Of a stretch of DNA of 64,000 nucleotides, positions 50,027 through 59,950 are shown in pieces. Each line of letters opens with the position of its first letter. Position 1 is the stretch's first letter. The notes under the pieces were generated by a model, which worked only from the letters and a program-made list of their open reading frames with translations, did not search any database and was not told the DNA's origin. Source of the stretch: Exiguobacterium indicum HHS 31 (GTDB lineage: Bacteria; Bacillota; Bacilli; Exiguobacteriales; Exiguobacteriaceae). Where the stretch lies: assembly GCF_001939065.1 (NCBI RefSeq), contig NZ_MPSZ01000001.1, positions 930,001 to 994,000 on the forward strand, written 5' to 3'. The position numbers were made by a program, and so were the translations under genes.

Positions 50027-50527
50027 TTATCCGCCTCCTTCGATTGAGAATAATGCTTTCGTGATGTGACGGATGTTTTGACGCTCTCCAGATAAAACGA
50101 TCGTATCACCGGCTTCAAGGCGTGTATCCGGTCCTGGATTGAGCGATTTTGAACGGTCATGCTTGAGCACCGCAATGATTGAAATATCGTAATGGTTACG
50201 GACATCGAGTTCACCGATCGTTCGATTGTTGACCTTTGAATCTTGACCGACTTTGAACCACTCGATGACGAGATCATCAAACGCCAGTTCGATTTTCTCA
50301 AGATCCTTCGGCTTATAGGATAATCCCCCGAGAATTCCTGCCATCTGACGAGCTTCTGCATCATTGAACGTCACGCTCGAGATGCTCTCATCAAAATCAT
50401 CGTCATCATAATGATGCATTTCGCGTCGTCCGTCGTCATGGACGATGACGACCACCTTATCTCCTCGTGTCGTGATGCCTTCGAACTTCCGTCCGATTCC
50501 TGGTAAATCTACTTCGCGCATATCCAT
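50027..50527 (-). CDS. khtT: K+/H+ antiporter regulatory subunit KhtT-like (RCK_C domain)
   Basis: A 166-residue soluble protein with an N-terminal domain (V-D-L-P-G-I-G-R-K-F-E-G near residue 6) and a C-terminal TrkA-C/RCK_C domain near residues 84-160 (D-V-R-N-H-Y-D-I-S-I-I-A-V, L-E-A-G-D-T-I-V-L-S-G). In Bacillus KhtT this domain binds c-di-AMP and controls KhtU. Length and order agree with khtT-khtU. The small khtS gene seen in B. subtilis is not found; an AbrB-like gene precedes it instead. Confidence 0.85.
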   Translation of the reverse strand: MDMREVDLPGIGRKFEGITTRGDKVVVIVHDDGRREMHHYDDDDFDESISSVTFNDAEARQMAGILGGLSYKPKDLEKIELAFDDLVIEWFKVGQDSKVNNRTIGELDVRNHYDISIIAVLKHDRSKSLNPGPDTRLEAGDTIVLSGERQNIRHITKALFSIEGGG

Positions 50528-50552
50528 CTGTTATTTCCTCCTTTTTTTGTTT

Positions 50553-50771
50553 TTACAAATGATGATTTGCTTTGTGGATGAGTGTCTTGAACGTCTCATC
50601 GCTCAATATATCTTGAAGGTCATGCAGCTGTTTCAAATCCGCTTTCGCCATGATGACAAACCCGTCCTCCTCAATGAATGCCACGCGATCTCCTTCCTCC
50701 ACTTGCAAGGCTTGCCGAATTTTTTTAGGGATGGTGATCTGTCCTTTTGACGTTAACTTTGATAGCTCCAT
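50553..50771 (-). CDS. AbrB/MazE/SpoVT-type DNA-binding protein
   Basis: A 72-residue swapped-hairpin AbrB-family protein: M-E-L-S-K-L-T-S-K-G-Q-I-T-I-P-K-K-I-R is the hallmark N-terminus, followed by the acidic loop V-E-E-G-D-R-V-A-F-I. The C-terminal helix is short and lacks a coupled toxin gene. The ATG at 50771 follows GAAGGAAG at good spacing; a GTG directly before it is also in frame. It lies 25 bp before khtT in the same direction and may regulate that operon. Confidence 0.85.
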   Translation of the reverse strand: MELSKLTSKGQITIPKKIRQALQVEEGDRVAFIEEDGFVIMAKADLKQLHDLQDILSDETFKTLIHKANHHL

Positions 50772-50961
50772 CACGAACTTCCTTCTTTCTGTGTTTTTCT
50801 TGTATTCCTTACTTCCTTACTTTTCTTATTACCATCTTAGCATAGATTTAAACTTATTCCGAGTGTTTTGCTTTGAATTAAAATTAAAAAAACGATTTTC
50901 TTTTTGTTTAAGCTTATGTATATGAGTACTCTTGAAACAACTTACAATTGAATAAAGAAAA

Positions 50962-50992
50962 AACGCATCCTATTTTTTTAAGTGGATGCGTT
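50962..50992. other. Stem-loop in the intergenic region
   Basis: A 9-bp stem AACGCATCC/GGATGCGTT with a 13-base AT-rich loop. On the minus strand a T-rich run follows it, as in a terminator, yet no minus gene ends there. On the plus strand it lies in the 5' leader of the 51023 gene. The rest of the 50772-51022 gap is AT-rich and otherwise featureless to me. Confidence 0.45.
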
Positions 50993-51022
50993 CCTTATCA
51001 AATCGTTAATTGGAGGTATTTT

Positions 51023-51328
51023 ATGTCGCAATTATTTTCAATTGCCTTTGTGATCTATATTATATTCTTGAACGTTGCAGCGATCTATCTTATCTATAAA
51101 CGAATCGTACCAGCTGTAGTCGCCGGCTTAACAATTCTCTTCCTGATTCCAACCGTCAGTTGGACCGTCATGGTACTTTTTGTATTCGCTTTATTCGTTA
51201 CACCAGTCATGGATTGGTTTGAAGGTTTAGAAAGTCTGATTAACCTGATGTGGATTGGTCTGCTGAACGGATGCTGCTACATATTATTCGGGATTGTCAA
51301 ATGGGTCATTTCAATGATTCGGAGATGA
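51023..51328 (+). CDS. Small membrane protein, 101 residues
   Basis: An integral membrane protein with three or four hydrophobic segments (about residues 4-24, 29-58, 78-97) and a basic C-terminus I-S-M-I-R-R. No family is recognised. The ATG at 51023 is preceded by GGAGG; the frame extends upstream through a stem-loop but without another good start. It overlaps the 3' end of the convergent gene by 18 bases. Confidence 0.55.
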   Translation: MSQLFSIAFVIYIIFLNVAAIYLIYKRIVPAVVAGLTILFLIPTVSWTVMVLFVFALFVTPVMDWFEGLESLINLMWIGLLNGCCYILFGIVKWVISMIRR

Positions 51329-51934
51329 TTCTTTGGCCGGATTAATCTTTAGCCCTTTTTCACCTAGGTGATGGATGGACCGTTCAATCGCTGTTTCGAT
51401 GTATCCGTCCAATTGATGCGGCAACAAGATATCATATTCTTGTGGCAGAACGGTTCGTTGGTCCTCTTCTACCTCGCCAACAAATTGTGGAAGTGCTTTC
51501 CACCTCGACTGTACACTCACTTCATGAAGCGCTCCGTTGATCGCTTGTTCATTCCAGTTCACGAACGGAGCGATGCGTGTATTGTACCGCCTAAAATCAT
51601 CATGATACCTTGAACCGATCGAGGCGTCGGCTATGATTGCTTGTCGTAACCACCCCATATAAAAACCGCGTAACCAAATATCGTCCGCTATCAGATGGAC
51701 GTAATAGCCACTTCGAAAAGATGGATCCCAAGACGTCGAGTCTCTCCAAAATGCTTCGTAGTCAATTGTTCGTGTCCCGCTCGCTAATTCACCCGTATAA
51801 TAGTGGGCTTGCTCCTTCTCGTCATAGCGTGCATCAGGAGCGACCGCACCGAGAAGAAATCGAGCGGGGTCAAGTTCCGGTAATGACGTGATCAATCGTT
51901 GTCCGATGTAAGCATGCATCAGTCGTGAACCCAT
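51311..51934 (-). CDS. Zinc-dependent phospholipase C-like protein
   Basis: A 207-residue protein with the pattern of the zinc-dependent PLC (Zn_dep_PLPC) group: R-L-M-H-A-Y-I-G near residue 4, F-L-L-G-A-V-A-P-D-A near residue 26, H-Y-Y near residue 44, and Y-Y-V-H-L-I-A-D-D near residue 77. The His and Asp positions are those that bind zinc in the family. No signal peptide is visible, so it is likely an intracellular metal hydrolase; the substrate is unknown. It begins 3 bp downstream of the GNAT gene's stop. Confidence 0.65.
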   Translation of the reverse strand: MGSRLMHAYIGQRLITSLPELDPARFLLGAVAPDARYDEKEQAHYYTGELASGTRTIDYEAFWRDSTSWDPSFRSGYYVHLIADDIWLRGFYMGWLRQAIIADASIGSRYHDDFRRYNTRIAPFVNWNEQAINGALHEVSVQSRWKALPQFVGEVEEDQRTVLPQEYDILLPHQLDGYIETAIERSIHHLGEKGLKINPAKESSPNH

Positions 51935-51937
51935 CTC

Positions 51938-52507
51938 TTACTTCCCTTCATAATCACTACGCGTGATCGCATAAATCTTTAAATCCCAGAAACGCTCTTT
52001 AACAAATAAAGCACTCCGCGAGATTCCTTCAAATGTCATACCGATTTTTTCCATGACACGAGCTGATCCATCATTCGCAACAAAACAACGGGCTTGAATG
52101 CGCTCGAGTCCGAGTGTCTCAAAACCGTACTGTACGAGACGCGCTGCTGCTTCCGGCATCAAACCCTTCCCCCAGTAATCGCGCGACAGCGCATAACCGA
52201 GTTCTGCTTGCTGTTGCTCAAACGAGACTTTGATGAAATCAATCGTTCCGATGACTCGTCCGTTCGCTTTGTCTTCAATCGCCCAAGGTGCCGGATTCCC
52301 TTGTTCGTATTGTCGAAGGATGTGCTCGACGAAATGCTCAGAGTCCGTGAGGCTTTTATGCGCATGCCAGCTGACATAACGCGCCGTCTCTTCATCTTTC
52401 GTGTAGGCATAGATATCTGCTGCATCTTCTGTGCGCACCGGTCGTAAACGGAGTCGCTCCGTTTCAAGTACAGTCAAAGCTTGATATAAATCGATGGTCG
52501 TTAACAT
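51938..52507 (-). CDS. GNAT family N-acetyltransferase (RimJ-like)
   Basis: A 189-residue acetyltransferase. E-T-E-R-L-R-L-R-P-V near residue 16 is the RimJ-type opening, followed by I-G-T-I-D-F near residue 87, the acetyl-CoA site R-D-Y-W-G-K-G-L-M-P-E-A near residue 111 and N-D-G-S-A-R-V-M-E-K-I-G-M. I start at the ATG at 52507 (GAAGAAGG upstream); the frame extends to 52558 without a ribosome binding site. It probably acetylates a protein N-terminus or small amine. Confidence 0.85.
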   Translation of the reverse strand: MLTTIDLYQALTVLETERLRLRPVRTEDAADIYAYTKDEETARYVSWHAHKSLTDSEHFVEHILRQYEQGNPAPWAIEDKANGRVIGTIDFIKVSFEQQQAELGYALSRDYWGKGLMPEAAARLVQYGFETLGLERIQARCFVANDGSARVMEKIGMTFEGISRSALFVKERFWDLKIYAITRSDYEGK

Positions 52508-52598
52508 GATTGAACCCTTCTTCCTTTGATTTTTTTCCAAGTATACCCACTCTTCCATAAAAAGTATAGAGATATACGAAAACGTTATCTGAATTTTC

Positions 52599-52607
52599 TG
52601 GTATACT
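52599..52607 (+). promoter_or_regulatory. Extended -10 promoter of the MFS gene
   Basis: TGGTATACT: a TG one base before the -10 TATACT (52602-52607), 31 bases before the ATG at 52639. No strong -35 is seen, as is usual for extended -10 promoters. Confidence 0.5.
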
Positions 52608-52638
52608 ATTGGAAAATGATGTAAGAAAGGATGCTGTC

Positions 52639-53850
52639 ATGTCTTCTCGAGAACGAACCCTCTTAAGTGCGCTCGGTATTTCACAGTTTGGTGACTTCAT
52701 TTATCTCGTTGCGATCAACGTATACATCTATCGCTTGACCGGCTCTGCGTCAGCCGTTGCTGCGCTTTGGATCATCAGTCCGGTCGTCTCTCTCGTCATC
52801 AAGTCGTTCGCGGGAAGTTGGGTCGACCGATCCGACTTACGTCAACTATTGATTCAGACTGATTTGTTGCGTGCTTTCTTAATCGGTATCATGCCATTTC
52901 TACCACTATCGTTGCTTTACATCGATTTGATCGCCTTAGCCATCATCAAAGCGGTCGTTGAACCGGCAACGTTGACCTACATCACGACGCTTGTTCCTCA
53001 AAACGATCGGGCGTCGTTTAATGCCTATCGTAGTCTGATCACGTCTGGTGCTTTTTTAATTGGTCCGGCTCTCGCTGGAGGACTGCTCTATGTTGCTTCT
53101 GCTGACATTGCCATTTGGCTCAATGCCTTCTCGTTTCTCGGATCAGCTGTCCTACTGATGCGCTTGCCGCGATTTACCGCTTCGGTCGAACGAGGGATGC
53201 GGCTGCAAGACATTATATCCGATTGGCGGCTTGTCTATCAGTTCAGCAAAAGCGCACGCTACGTGACCGGATTGTATATCCTCGCGATGCTGATGATGAT
53301 CGCGACACTTGCGCTTGATACACAAGAAGTCGTCTTTTTACAGCGGAGCATCGGGTTATCGGAAACCGACTATGGTTTACTGATGAGTCTGACTGGGATT
53401 GGTTCCGTCGCCGGCAGCTGGGTCGTCGCCCGCTACGCTAAAACCCTCTCCATTCGGACGATGCTGACGATCGGCTATGTATTTGTCGCTGTCGGTTACA
53501 TGCTGTATGCGAATGCGAATTCGTTTTCGATCGTCTGTACTGGTTTCTTGTTGCTCGGTAGTTTTCACGCATTTGCGGGAACCGGTTTCTTGACGTTCCA
53601 ACAGACGAATATTCCACTCCACTTAATGGGACGCTTTACGAGTCTATACGGTGTCGGCGTCAGTCTGCTACAGATTCTAGCGATCGTCGCGATCGGTCTG
53701 CTCGGTGACATCTGGTCGATTCGTTTCAGTACGATTCTATTTGCCGGTCTCCTCGTGATCGTGACAATCTGTTTCCTTGGATTGGTTCTCCTCCCGCGCA
53801 AGCAACAGTATTTCGCAACGAACGAGATCAACGAAGAACGACATGCCTAA
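52639..53850 (+). CDS. MFS transporter
   Basis: A 403-residue major facilitator with twelve hydrophobic segments in two six-helix halves. The opening is S-R-E-R-T-L-L-S-A-L-G-I-S-Q-F-G-D-F, and the loop between helices 2 and 3 carries G-S-W-V-D-R-S-D-L-R-Q-L near residue 60, an A-type MFS motif. It resembles macrolide-efflux (MefA-like) or lipid-linked exporters of the MFS_3 group. The start is the ATG at 52639 with AGAAAGGA upstream. The cargo is unknown. Confidence 0.85.
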   Translation: MSSRERTLLSALGISQFGDFIYLVAINVYIYRLTGSASAVAALWIISPVVSLVIKSFAGSWVDRSDLRQLLIQTDLLRAFLIGIMPFLPLSLLYIDLIALAIIKAVVEPATLTYITTLVPQNDRASFNAYRSLITSGAFLIGPALAGGLLYVASADIAIWLNAFSFLGSAVLLMRLPRFTASVERGMRLQDIISDWRLVYQFSKSARYVTGLYILAMLMMIATLALDTQEVVFLQRSIGLSETDYGLLMSLTGIGSVAGSWVVARYAKTLSIRTMLTIGYVFVAVGYMLYANANSFSIVCTGFLLLGSFHAFAGTGFLTFQQTNIPLHLMGRFTSLYGVGVSLLQILAIVAIGLLGDIWSIRFSTILFAGLLVIVTICFLGLVLLPRKQQYFATNEINEERHA

Positions 53851-53852
53851 AA

Positions 53853-53888
53853 AAACAGGGAACCCCGTCAACGCGGTGTTCCCTGTTT
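53853..53888. terminator. Bidirectional terminator overlapping a gene end
   Basis: AAACAGGGAAC...GTTCCCTGTTT with an inner CCG/CGG pair. It lies right after the MFS stop, and the stop of the convergent DUF402 gene lies within it. Confidence 0.85.
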
Positions 53889-54425
53889 GAGTTGCAATTC
53901 TAACCGTTCTTTCATTACTTCAACGTGTGCGACGAGCGGAAAAGTTCCGTCTTGTAGTTGTTTTTGCAGTTGTTTTGCTTCCGCTAAAGCGAGCGCGTAT
54001 TCCGCTTCTGAGACGTCCCCTTGCTCCCGTGCTGCTTCCAGTTCGTCCACATCGACTAACAAGACTTCTCCCGATGGCAAAACGATCAGATCGAGAAACA
54101 GATCCTCCCAGTAGATACGTCCGTCTTCCACTCCAGTACGAAGACAGATATCGATATAGTTTTGTACCAACTGACCTGTGGCGTCAAACATCGAGGTCAC
54201 GGCATGATGGGCATCGCTTGGGAATTGTTGTACCCAGACGTAACCAGCGTCAGCGATTCGAATCGTTTCGTCACCATATCGGACGTCTAACGGTGAAGTG
54301 ACTTCAATCAGTTGAAGGAGTGTCACATGTCCTTTGAACACTTTGTTTTCTACTTGTTCATGAACATAGTGTCGTTGTGTGATGCGACGCCAGTCACGTC
54401 GATCGGCATAGCGTTTTTTAATCAT
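53868..54425 (-). CDS. DUF402-family nucleotide phosphatase-like protein
   Basis: A 185-residue protein with DUF402 (FomD-like) features: W-V-Q-Q-F-P near residue 69, N-Y-I-D-I-C near residue 89, and Y-W-E-D-L-F-L-D-L-I-V near residue 105 followed by D-V-D-E-L near residue 125, the acidic metal-binding cluster of the family. The C-terminal region is helical and basic. Members hydrolyse nucleoside di/triphosphates; this is inferred from family. GGAGG precedes the ATG. Confidence 0.75.
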   Translation of the reverse strand: MIKKRYADRRDWRRITQRHYVHEQVENKVFKGHVTLLQLIEVTSPLDVRYGDETIRIADAGYVWVQQFPSDAHHAVTSMFDATGQLVQNYIDICLRTGVEDGRIYWEDLFLDLIVLPSGEVLLVDVDELEAAREQGDVSEAEYALALAEAKQLQKQLQDGTFPLVAHVEVMKERLELQLKQGTPR

Positions 54426-54486
54426 TTACCGGTCCTCCGTTTTTTCCTTAGTGTGCCATACCCCACTTCTTTTTCATTCTAATTCT

Positions 54487-54521
54487 TTAAAAAAAGAGGC
54501 AACGGATTTTTTCCGTTACCC
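54487..54521 (-). terminator. Rho-independent terminator of the beta-glucoside operon
   Basis: On the minus strand GGTAACGGA pairs with TCCGTTGCC (one G-U), followed by T7. It starts ten bases after the 6-phospho-beta-glucosidase stop. Confidence 0.88.
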
Positions 54522-54530
54522 CTTACTTCA

Positions 54531-56003
<1,473 letters not shown>

Positions 56004-56012
56004 CTATTTCTC

Positions 56013-57905
56013 TTACTTGATGATTGTCAAGATCTGTGTGTTTGCCGTCGTGACCGTCTCGTCCGTCGGTAGGATTTGCGCATAACTCTGCGTGTTCGTG
56101 ATAATGATTGGCGTGATCGTCTCAAGTCCATGCGCTTCAATCGCTGTCGCATCAAACGTTACGAGTAGATCGCCTGTCGTCACGGATTCGCCTTCTTTGA
56201 CGTGAAGCGTAAACGGTTTACCGTCGAGCGTCACGGTCTCAAGACCGACATGGATCAAGACTTCGACACCACTCGTCGAGCGTAATCCGATCGCGTGACC
56301 TGACGGGGCGACCATGACGACGGTACCGTCAAACGGAGCCGTGACCCGGTTGTTCGTCGGACGAATCGCTACCCCTTGTCCCATCGCACCGGAAGCAAAG
56401 ACAGGATCCGGTACATCTGATAAAGCAACGATTTTTCCTTCAAGTGGTGCGCGAAGCGTCTCTTCGTTTGTCAGAGTTGCGCTGACTTCCTGTTTTGCAA
56501 CTGGTGTCGCTGTACTTTCAGGTGCTACGACCGGAGCAGCCTGCTCCCCGAAGCCGAACACTTGAATCAAGACGATCGGTAGAATCAAGGCAATCGCCGT
56601 TCCGATCAATAAGCCGATGATCGACGATGGATAGTCGGAGTCGATACCGTTGACGAGCGTCAATGGTCCCGGTAATCCGGCGTAAGCAAAGTAATATGGT
56701 TTAAAGAAACTCGCCGTGACAGCGCCGATTGCTCCCGAGATACAGCCATAGATGAACGGTTTCTTAAAGCGGAGCGTCACCCCATAGATAGCCGGTTCCG
56801 TGATACCGAAGATACCTGTCAGTCCGGCTGAAACCCCGACTTTTTTCGTTTCTTTGTTGCGTGCTTTCAAGATGACTCCGATGACGGCACCGATTTGAGC
56901 GATGACGGCAATCGTTTGGTAGGCCTGGAACGAGTCGCGACCATATTGTTCGAAGTTTGCGAGCACCATCGGCGTGACACCCCAGTGGACACCGAAGATA
57001 ACGATGACTTGCCAGAAGCCACCGATGATGAGACCAGCAACCGCAGGAGCATTCTCTGCTAAGTAGTTATACCCGTTTGCGATCCCCTCTGCACCAAGTG
57101 TTGTGATCGGTCCGATCAAGAGAATCGTAAGCGGCACCATCAACACCATGCTGAAGAACGGGACGAACAACGGACGGACGACTTCATGGATCGTCTTGTT
57201 CAAGAATCGCTCGACATAAGACAGGATCCAGACGAGGAATAATGGCGGTAAGACCGATGACGTATACGTCGTCCCGGATAATGCGATTCCTAAAAACGTG
57301 ATGGATTCACCAGCCGTGATGCGTGCTGCGATATCTGCCCATGTTGGACTGACCAGTGCCGCACTACAGGCGACCGCAATGAAGGCATTGACCTTAAAAT
57401 GATTTGCTGCCGTGATGGCAATGAAAATCGGCAAGAACGTAAACGGTGCCCATGAGATGAAGCTGAAGACTTCATAAGTACCTGTCTTCGCGAATGCCGG
57501 AAAAGCGAGCGTCGTCAAAATCAAAGTTCCCTGCAGAATCCCCGCTGCAGCTAAGATGTAGACAAACGGTGCAAAGACCGCTGACATCGTCGCAATGATT
57601 CGGTTGAGAACCGTCCCTTTCGGTGCTTCTTCCGTTTCCGGTTGTTCCAAATCGACAAGCTTCAAAAATTCTTGATGAACTTCCCCGACGTGTTGACCAA
57701 TGACGACTTGAAACTGCCCGCCAGACTCAACGACCGTAATGACGCCAGGTAGTGCACTGACTGTTTCCTTAGCTGACGAATCCGATCGTTTCAAAACAAG
57801 ACGAAGTCGTGTGGCACATCGGACGGCGCTGATGACGTTGTCTTCACCCCCGACAGCTTCTAAAATCGAATGCGCCAATTGTTGATAATCGCGAACCTTG
57901 CCCAT
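56013..57905 (-). CDS. bglP: Beta-glucoside PTS transporter subunit IIBCA
   Basis: A 630-residue PTS permease with the IIB domain first (phospho-Cys in V-R-C-A-T-R-L-R-L near residues 27-35), then the IIC membrane domain over about residues 110-460, then a IIA domain (phospho-His in V-L-I-H-V-G-L-E-T near residue 553). This B-C-A order is that of BglP/BglF. It takes up and phosphorylates beta-glucosides. GGGGAGG precedes the ATG. The GH1 gene follows 18 bp after it, and an operator sits in its promoter. Confidence 0.92.
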   Translation of the reverse strand: MGKVRDYQQLAHSILEAVGGEDNVISAVRCATRLRLVLKRSDSSAKETVSALPGVITVVESGGQFQVVIGQHVGEVHQEFLKLVDLEQPETEEAPKGTVLNRIIATMSAVFAPFVYILAAAGILQGTLILTTLAFPAFAKTGTYEVFSFISWAPFTFLPIFIAITAANHFKVNAFIAVACSAALVSPTWADIAARITAGESITFLGIALSGTTYTSSVLPPLFLVWILSYVERFLNKTIHEVVRPLFVPFFSMVLMVPLTILLIGPITTLGAEGIANGYNYLAENAPAVAGLIIGGFWQVIVIFGVHWGVTPMVLANFEQYGRDSFQAYQTIAVIAQIGAVIGVILKARNKETKKVGVSAGLTGIFGITEPAIYGVTLRFKKPFIYGCISGAIGAVTASFFKPYYFAYAGLPGPLTLVNGIDSDYPSSIIGLLIGTAIALILPIVLIQVFGFGEQAAPVVAPESTATPVAKQEVSATLTNEETLRAPLEGKIVALSDVPDPVFASGAMGQGVAIRPTNNRVTAPFDGTVVMVAPSGHAIGLRSTSGVEVLIHVGLETVTLDGKPFTLHVKEGESVTTGDLLVTFDATAIEAHGLETITPIIITNTQSYAQILPTDETVTTANTQILTIIK

Positions 57906-57946
57906 ATCGTGTACCTCCCCTGAATATGACGCTTGAATACCCTTTC

Positions 57947-57975
57947 ATTTTAATTGTACATGCACAATTAATCAA
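57947..57975 (-). promoter_or_regulatory. bglP promoter with GntR operator
   Basis: On the minus strand -35 TTGATT (57970-57975) and -10 TAAAAT (57947-57952) are 17 bases apart. The dyad TAATTGT-6-ACAATTA (57951-57970) fills the spacer. This fits a GntR/UTRA site of the TreR/BglR sort, and binding there would block the promoter. Confidence 0.75.
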
Positions 57976-58022
57976 TACATAAATAATTTAATTTAACATG
58001 TTATTAATCAACAGAAGGCTTA

Positions 58023-58031
58023 TGCTATACT
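58023..58031 (+). promoter_or_regulatory. Extended -10 promoter of the GntR gene
   Basis: TGCTATACT: a TG one base before the -10 TATACT (58026-58031), 38 bases before the ATG. The nearby palindrome TAACATGTTA at 57994-58003 may be an additional site. Confidence 0.5.
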
Positions 58032-58068
58032 AAAGAAAGAAAAAGTTCGCAAGAAAAGAAGGTGTCCT

Positions 58069-58779
58069 ATGCTGAAATACCAACAGACGGCTGATGAAAT
58101 CGAACGGTACATAGAACAACATGAGTTGAAACAAGGGGACAAACTACCGATTCTTGAAGAGTTGATCCGGCAGTTCGCCGTCAGTAAGACGACGATGACA
58201 AAATCACTTGAGTTACTCGAACGAAAAGGAATCATTTTTCAAGTCCGCGGAAGCGGGATTTTTGTCCGGAAGACGAATCGCACCGGCTACATTCGTCTGT
58301 TCTCGACCCAAGGATTCAAGCAGAATCTCGTCGGTCATACGATTGAGTCGACCGTTCTTGCACTCGAACCAATGTCTGCAACGAATAACATCGCGAAGAA
58401 TCTCGGGATAGAGGCAGGTGAGACGGTTTATTACGTTAAGCGAATCCGCTACATCGACGGCAAGATCCTCTGTCTCGAAGAGTCTTACTATCGCCAATCA
58501 ATCGTTCCGTACTTAAATCGTGAAATCGTCGAGCAGTCGATCTTCGAATACTTAGAGACGGCACTCCAATTGAATATTGGGTTCTCGGATATGTACATGC
58601 ACGTCGGGAAGTTAAGCGCTGAGTCGGCTCGTCATCTGGATCTCACCGAGGGCGATCCTGGATTAACGATCGAGACAGTATTTCATTTGACGAACGGTCG
58701 TCCGTTCGACTATTCCGTCATCACATACCATTATGAACATTCGCATTTCGTCGTTCAGGCGAATGGACTATATTTATGA
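58069..58779 (+). CDS. GntR/UTRA-type repressor of the beta-glucoside operon
   Basis: A 236-residue GntR regulator of the HutC (UTRA) group. The winged helix is near residues 5-66: Y-Q-Q-T-A-D-E-I-E-R-Y-I, G-D-K-L-P-I-L-E-E-L near residue 24, F-A-V-S-K-T-T-M-T-K-S-L-E-L-L-E near residue 36 and G-S-G-I-F-V near residue 62. The UTRA ligand domain follows. It is divergent from bglP/bgl glucosidase with a dyad in bglP's promoter, so it is the likely repressor that releases on a phosphorylated sugar. The ribosome binding site is GAAGGTG. Confidence 0.88.
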   Translation: MLKYQQTADEIERYIEQHELKQGDKLPILEELIRQFAVSKTTMTKSLELLERKGIIFQVRGSGIFVRKTNRTGYIRLFSTQGFKQNLVGHTIESTVLALEPMSATNNIAKNLGIEAGETVYYVKRIRYIDGKILCLEESYYRQSIVPYLNREIVEQSIFEYLETALQLNIGFSDMYMHVGKLSAESARHLDLTEGDPGLTIETVFHLTNGRPFDYSVITYHYEHSHFVVQANGLYL

Positions 58780-58797
58780 AGAACGGAGCTAAATCAA

Positions 58798-59253
58798 ATG
58801 AATCGTGAACTCATTCTGTATTACGGAATGCTTATACTCGGAATCATTACACTTTTTGGTGGCATCTTCTTTACGATTGATACATGGAAAGACTCGACAG
58901 AAACATTTAAAGACAAACTTCAGTTCATCTTCATCACGTTACTTGGATTTGGACTACTTTACTGGACGGTCCCTAGCCTATCGCAAATCGTCTTCAAGGA
59001 CTACGCTGTCATCAAAGGTGACTGTTATGTAGAGGAAAACTCAGGAAAGACACAATCCATGTCTATTATTTTCGACTCAACCGAAGATTATGAGGATTTT
59101 ACCTTTCAAGATTATCCGGAATTAGGAGCGTACGGAGAAGACGTGCCCTATTTCTGTCGCGTCATTTCAACAAAGAACCATCGATTTCCGATTTCCTATA
59201 AAATTTACGATTCTAAGACACATAAACAACTCTCCTCTTCCGAAGATGATTAA
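58798..59253 (+). CDS. Hypothetical membrane protein, 151 residues
   Basis: The N-terminal half has two hydrophobic segments (about residues 7-27 and 43-63); the rest is a soluble acidic domain with strands (K-G-D-C-Y-V-E-E-N, Y-F-C-R-V-I-S-T) and two Cys near residues 76 and 119. No family is recognised. It lies 18 bp after the GntR gene in the same direction and may be cotranscribed. A hairpin follows it. Confidence 0.6.
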   Translation: MNRELILYYGMLILGIITLFGGIFFTIDTWKDSTETFKDKLQFIFITLLGFGLLYWTVPSLSQIVFKDYAVIKGDCYVEENSGKTQSMSIIFDSTEDYEDFTFQDYPELGAYGEDVPYFCRVISTKNHRFPISYKIYDSKTHKQLSSSEDD

Positions 59254-59257
59254 AACA

Positions 59258-59295
59258 AAAAGGATTGCATGAGCTTATGCCCATGCAATCCTTTT
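59258..59295. terminator. Bidirectional terminator
   Basis: A perfect 14-bp stem AAAAGGATTGCATG/CATGCAATCCTTTT with a 10-base loop, just after the hypothetical membrane protein stop and before the convergent small gene at 59346. Confidence 0.85.
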
Positions 59296-59345
59296 GAAGT
59301 GCTTACAGTAATGAGACAAGCCAATCGTTGTCTCATTTCATTGTG

Positions 59346-59687
59346 TTATAACCGAATCTTTTCTTTACTCGAATTTTCGAGATACAGTTCCCCATCAAAC
59401 GTCGTCAAGGCAATCACTTTCCCGTCTTTTTCATACCACGCCGTTGCGCCTTCACGATCGAATTCTTTCCAACCGGCTTGGCGAATCCGAGTCCCATAGA
59501 GTAAACCCGGTCCGTCAGTTTCCGAGACTAGACGGGTTTTGATTTTCCACTCGCCTTGTTTTTCAACTGCCGTAGCAAATCGCGGCAACGGAAAACCGGA
59601 TACTTTTGATTCTTGAAATCCAGCATACCAACTACCGATGACTACAATGAGCCCAAGACATACAATGGCGATCCATTTCTTCTTCAT
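59346..59687 (-). CDS. Signal-anchored small protein, 113 residues
   Basis: An N-terminal basic region and membrane segment (residues 5-23) followed by an extracytoplasmic part with G-E-W-K-I-K-T-R, G-P-G-L-L-Y-G-T-R and a strand-rich end. There is no lipobox, so it is an uncleaved anchor or secreted protein. The ATG at 59687 has AAAGGAG upstream. No family is recognised. Confidence 0.6.
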   Translation of the reverse strand: MKKKWIAIVCLGLIVVIGSWYAGFQESKVSGFPLPRFATAVEKQGEWKIKTRLVSETDGPGLLYGTRIRQAGWKEFDREGATAWYEKDGKVIALTTFDGELYLENSSKEKIRL

Positions 59688-59950
59688 AAGTATTCTCCTT
59701 TTACTTTCCATCTTCATTTTAAAATTACCAAAAAATAGTTTAACTTCCCTCATCCTAAAGGCGGATTACTGATTTTTTAGTTGTGAGAACATATGAAAAT
59801 TGTTTCGAATTTATGAAAACATCCAAAAAATTTTCAATTTTTTTCATAAAAAATGCACACCCCTGTTCGTCCTTAGAGTAGCAACGGTTTGACAACTCCC
59901 GGCACAGAGCCATTTTCAGTCGTTTTCAAGTGGTTAAGCGCATTAGCAAC

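Noticed and set aside
50553-50771. AbrB-like protein as an antitoxin
   Set aside because: No toxin-like gene is adjacent; the next genes are KhtT and KhtU.
57910-57950. CcpA cre site in the bglP leader
   Set aside because: A loose match (TTCAAGCG) exists on the minus strand but the second half does not fit the cre consensus.
59790-59870. AT-rich repeats as a small origin or iteron cluster
   Set aside because: The repeats are short, irregular and lack any replication initiator gene; ordinary AT-rich upstream DNA is enough.
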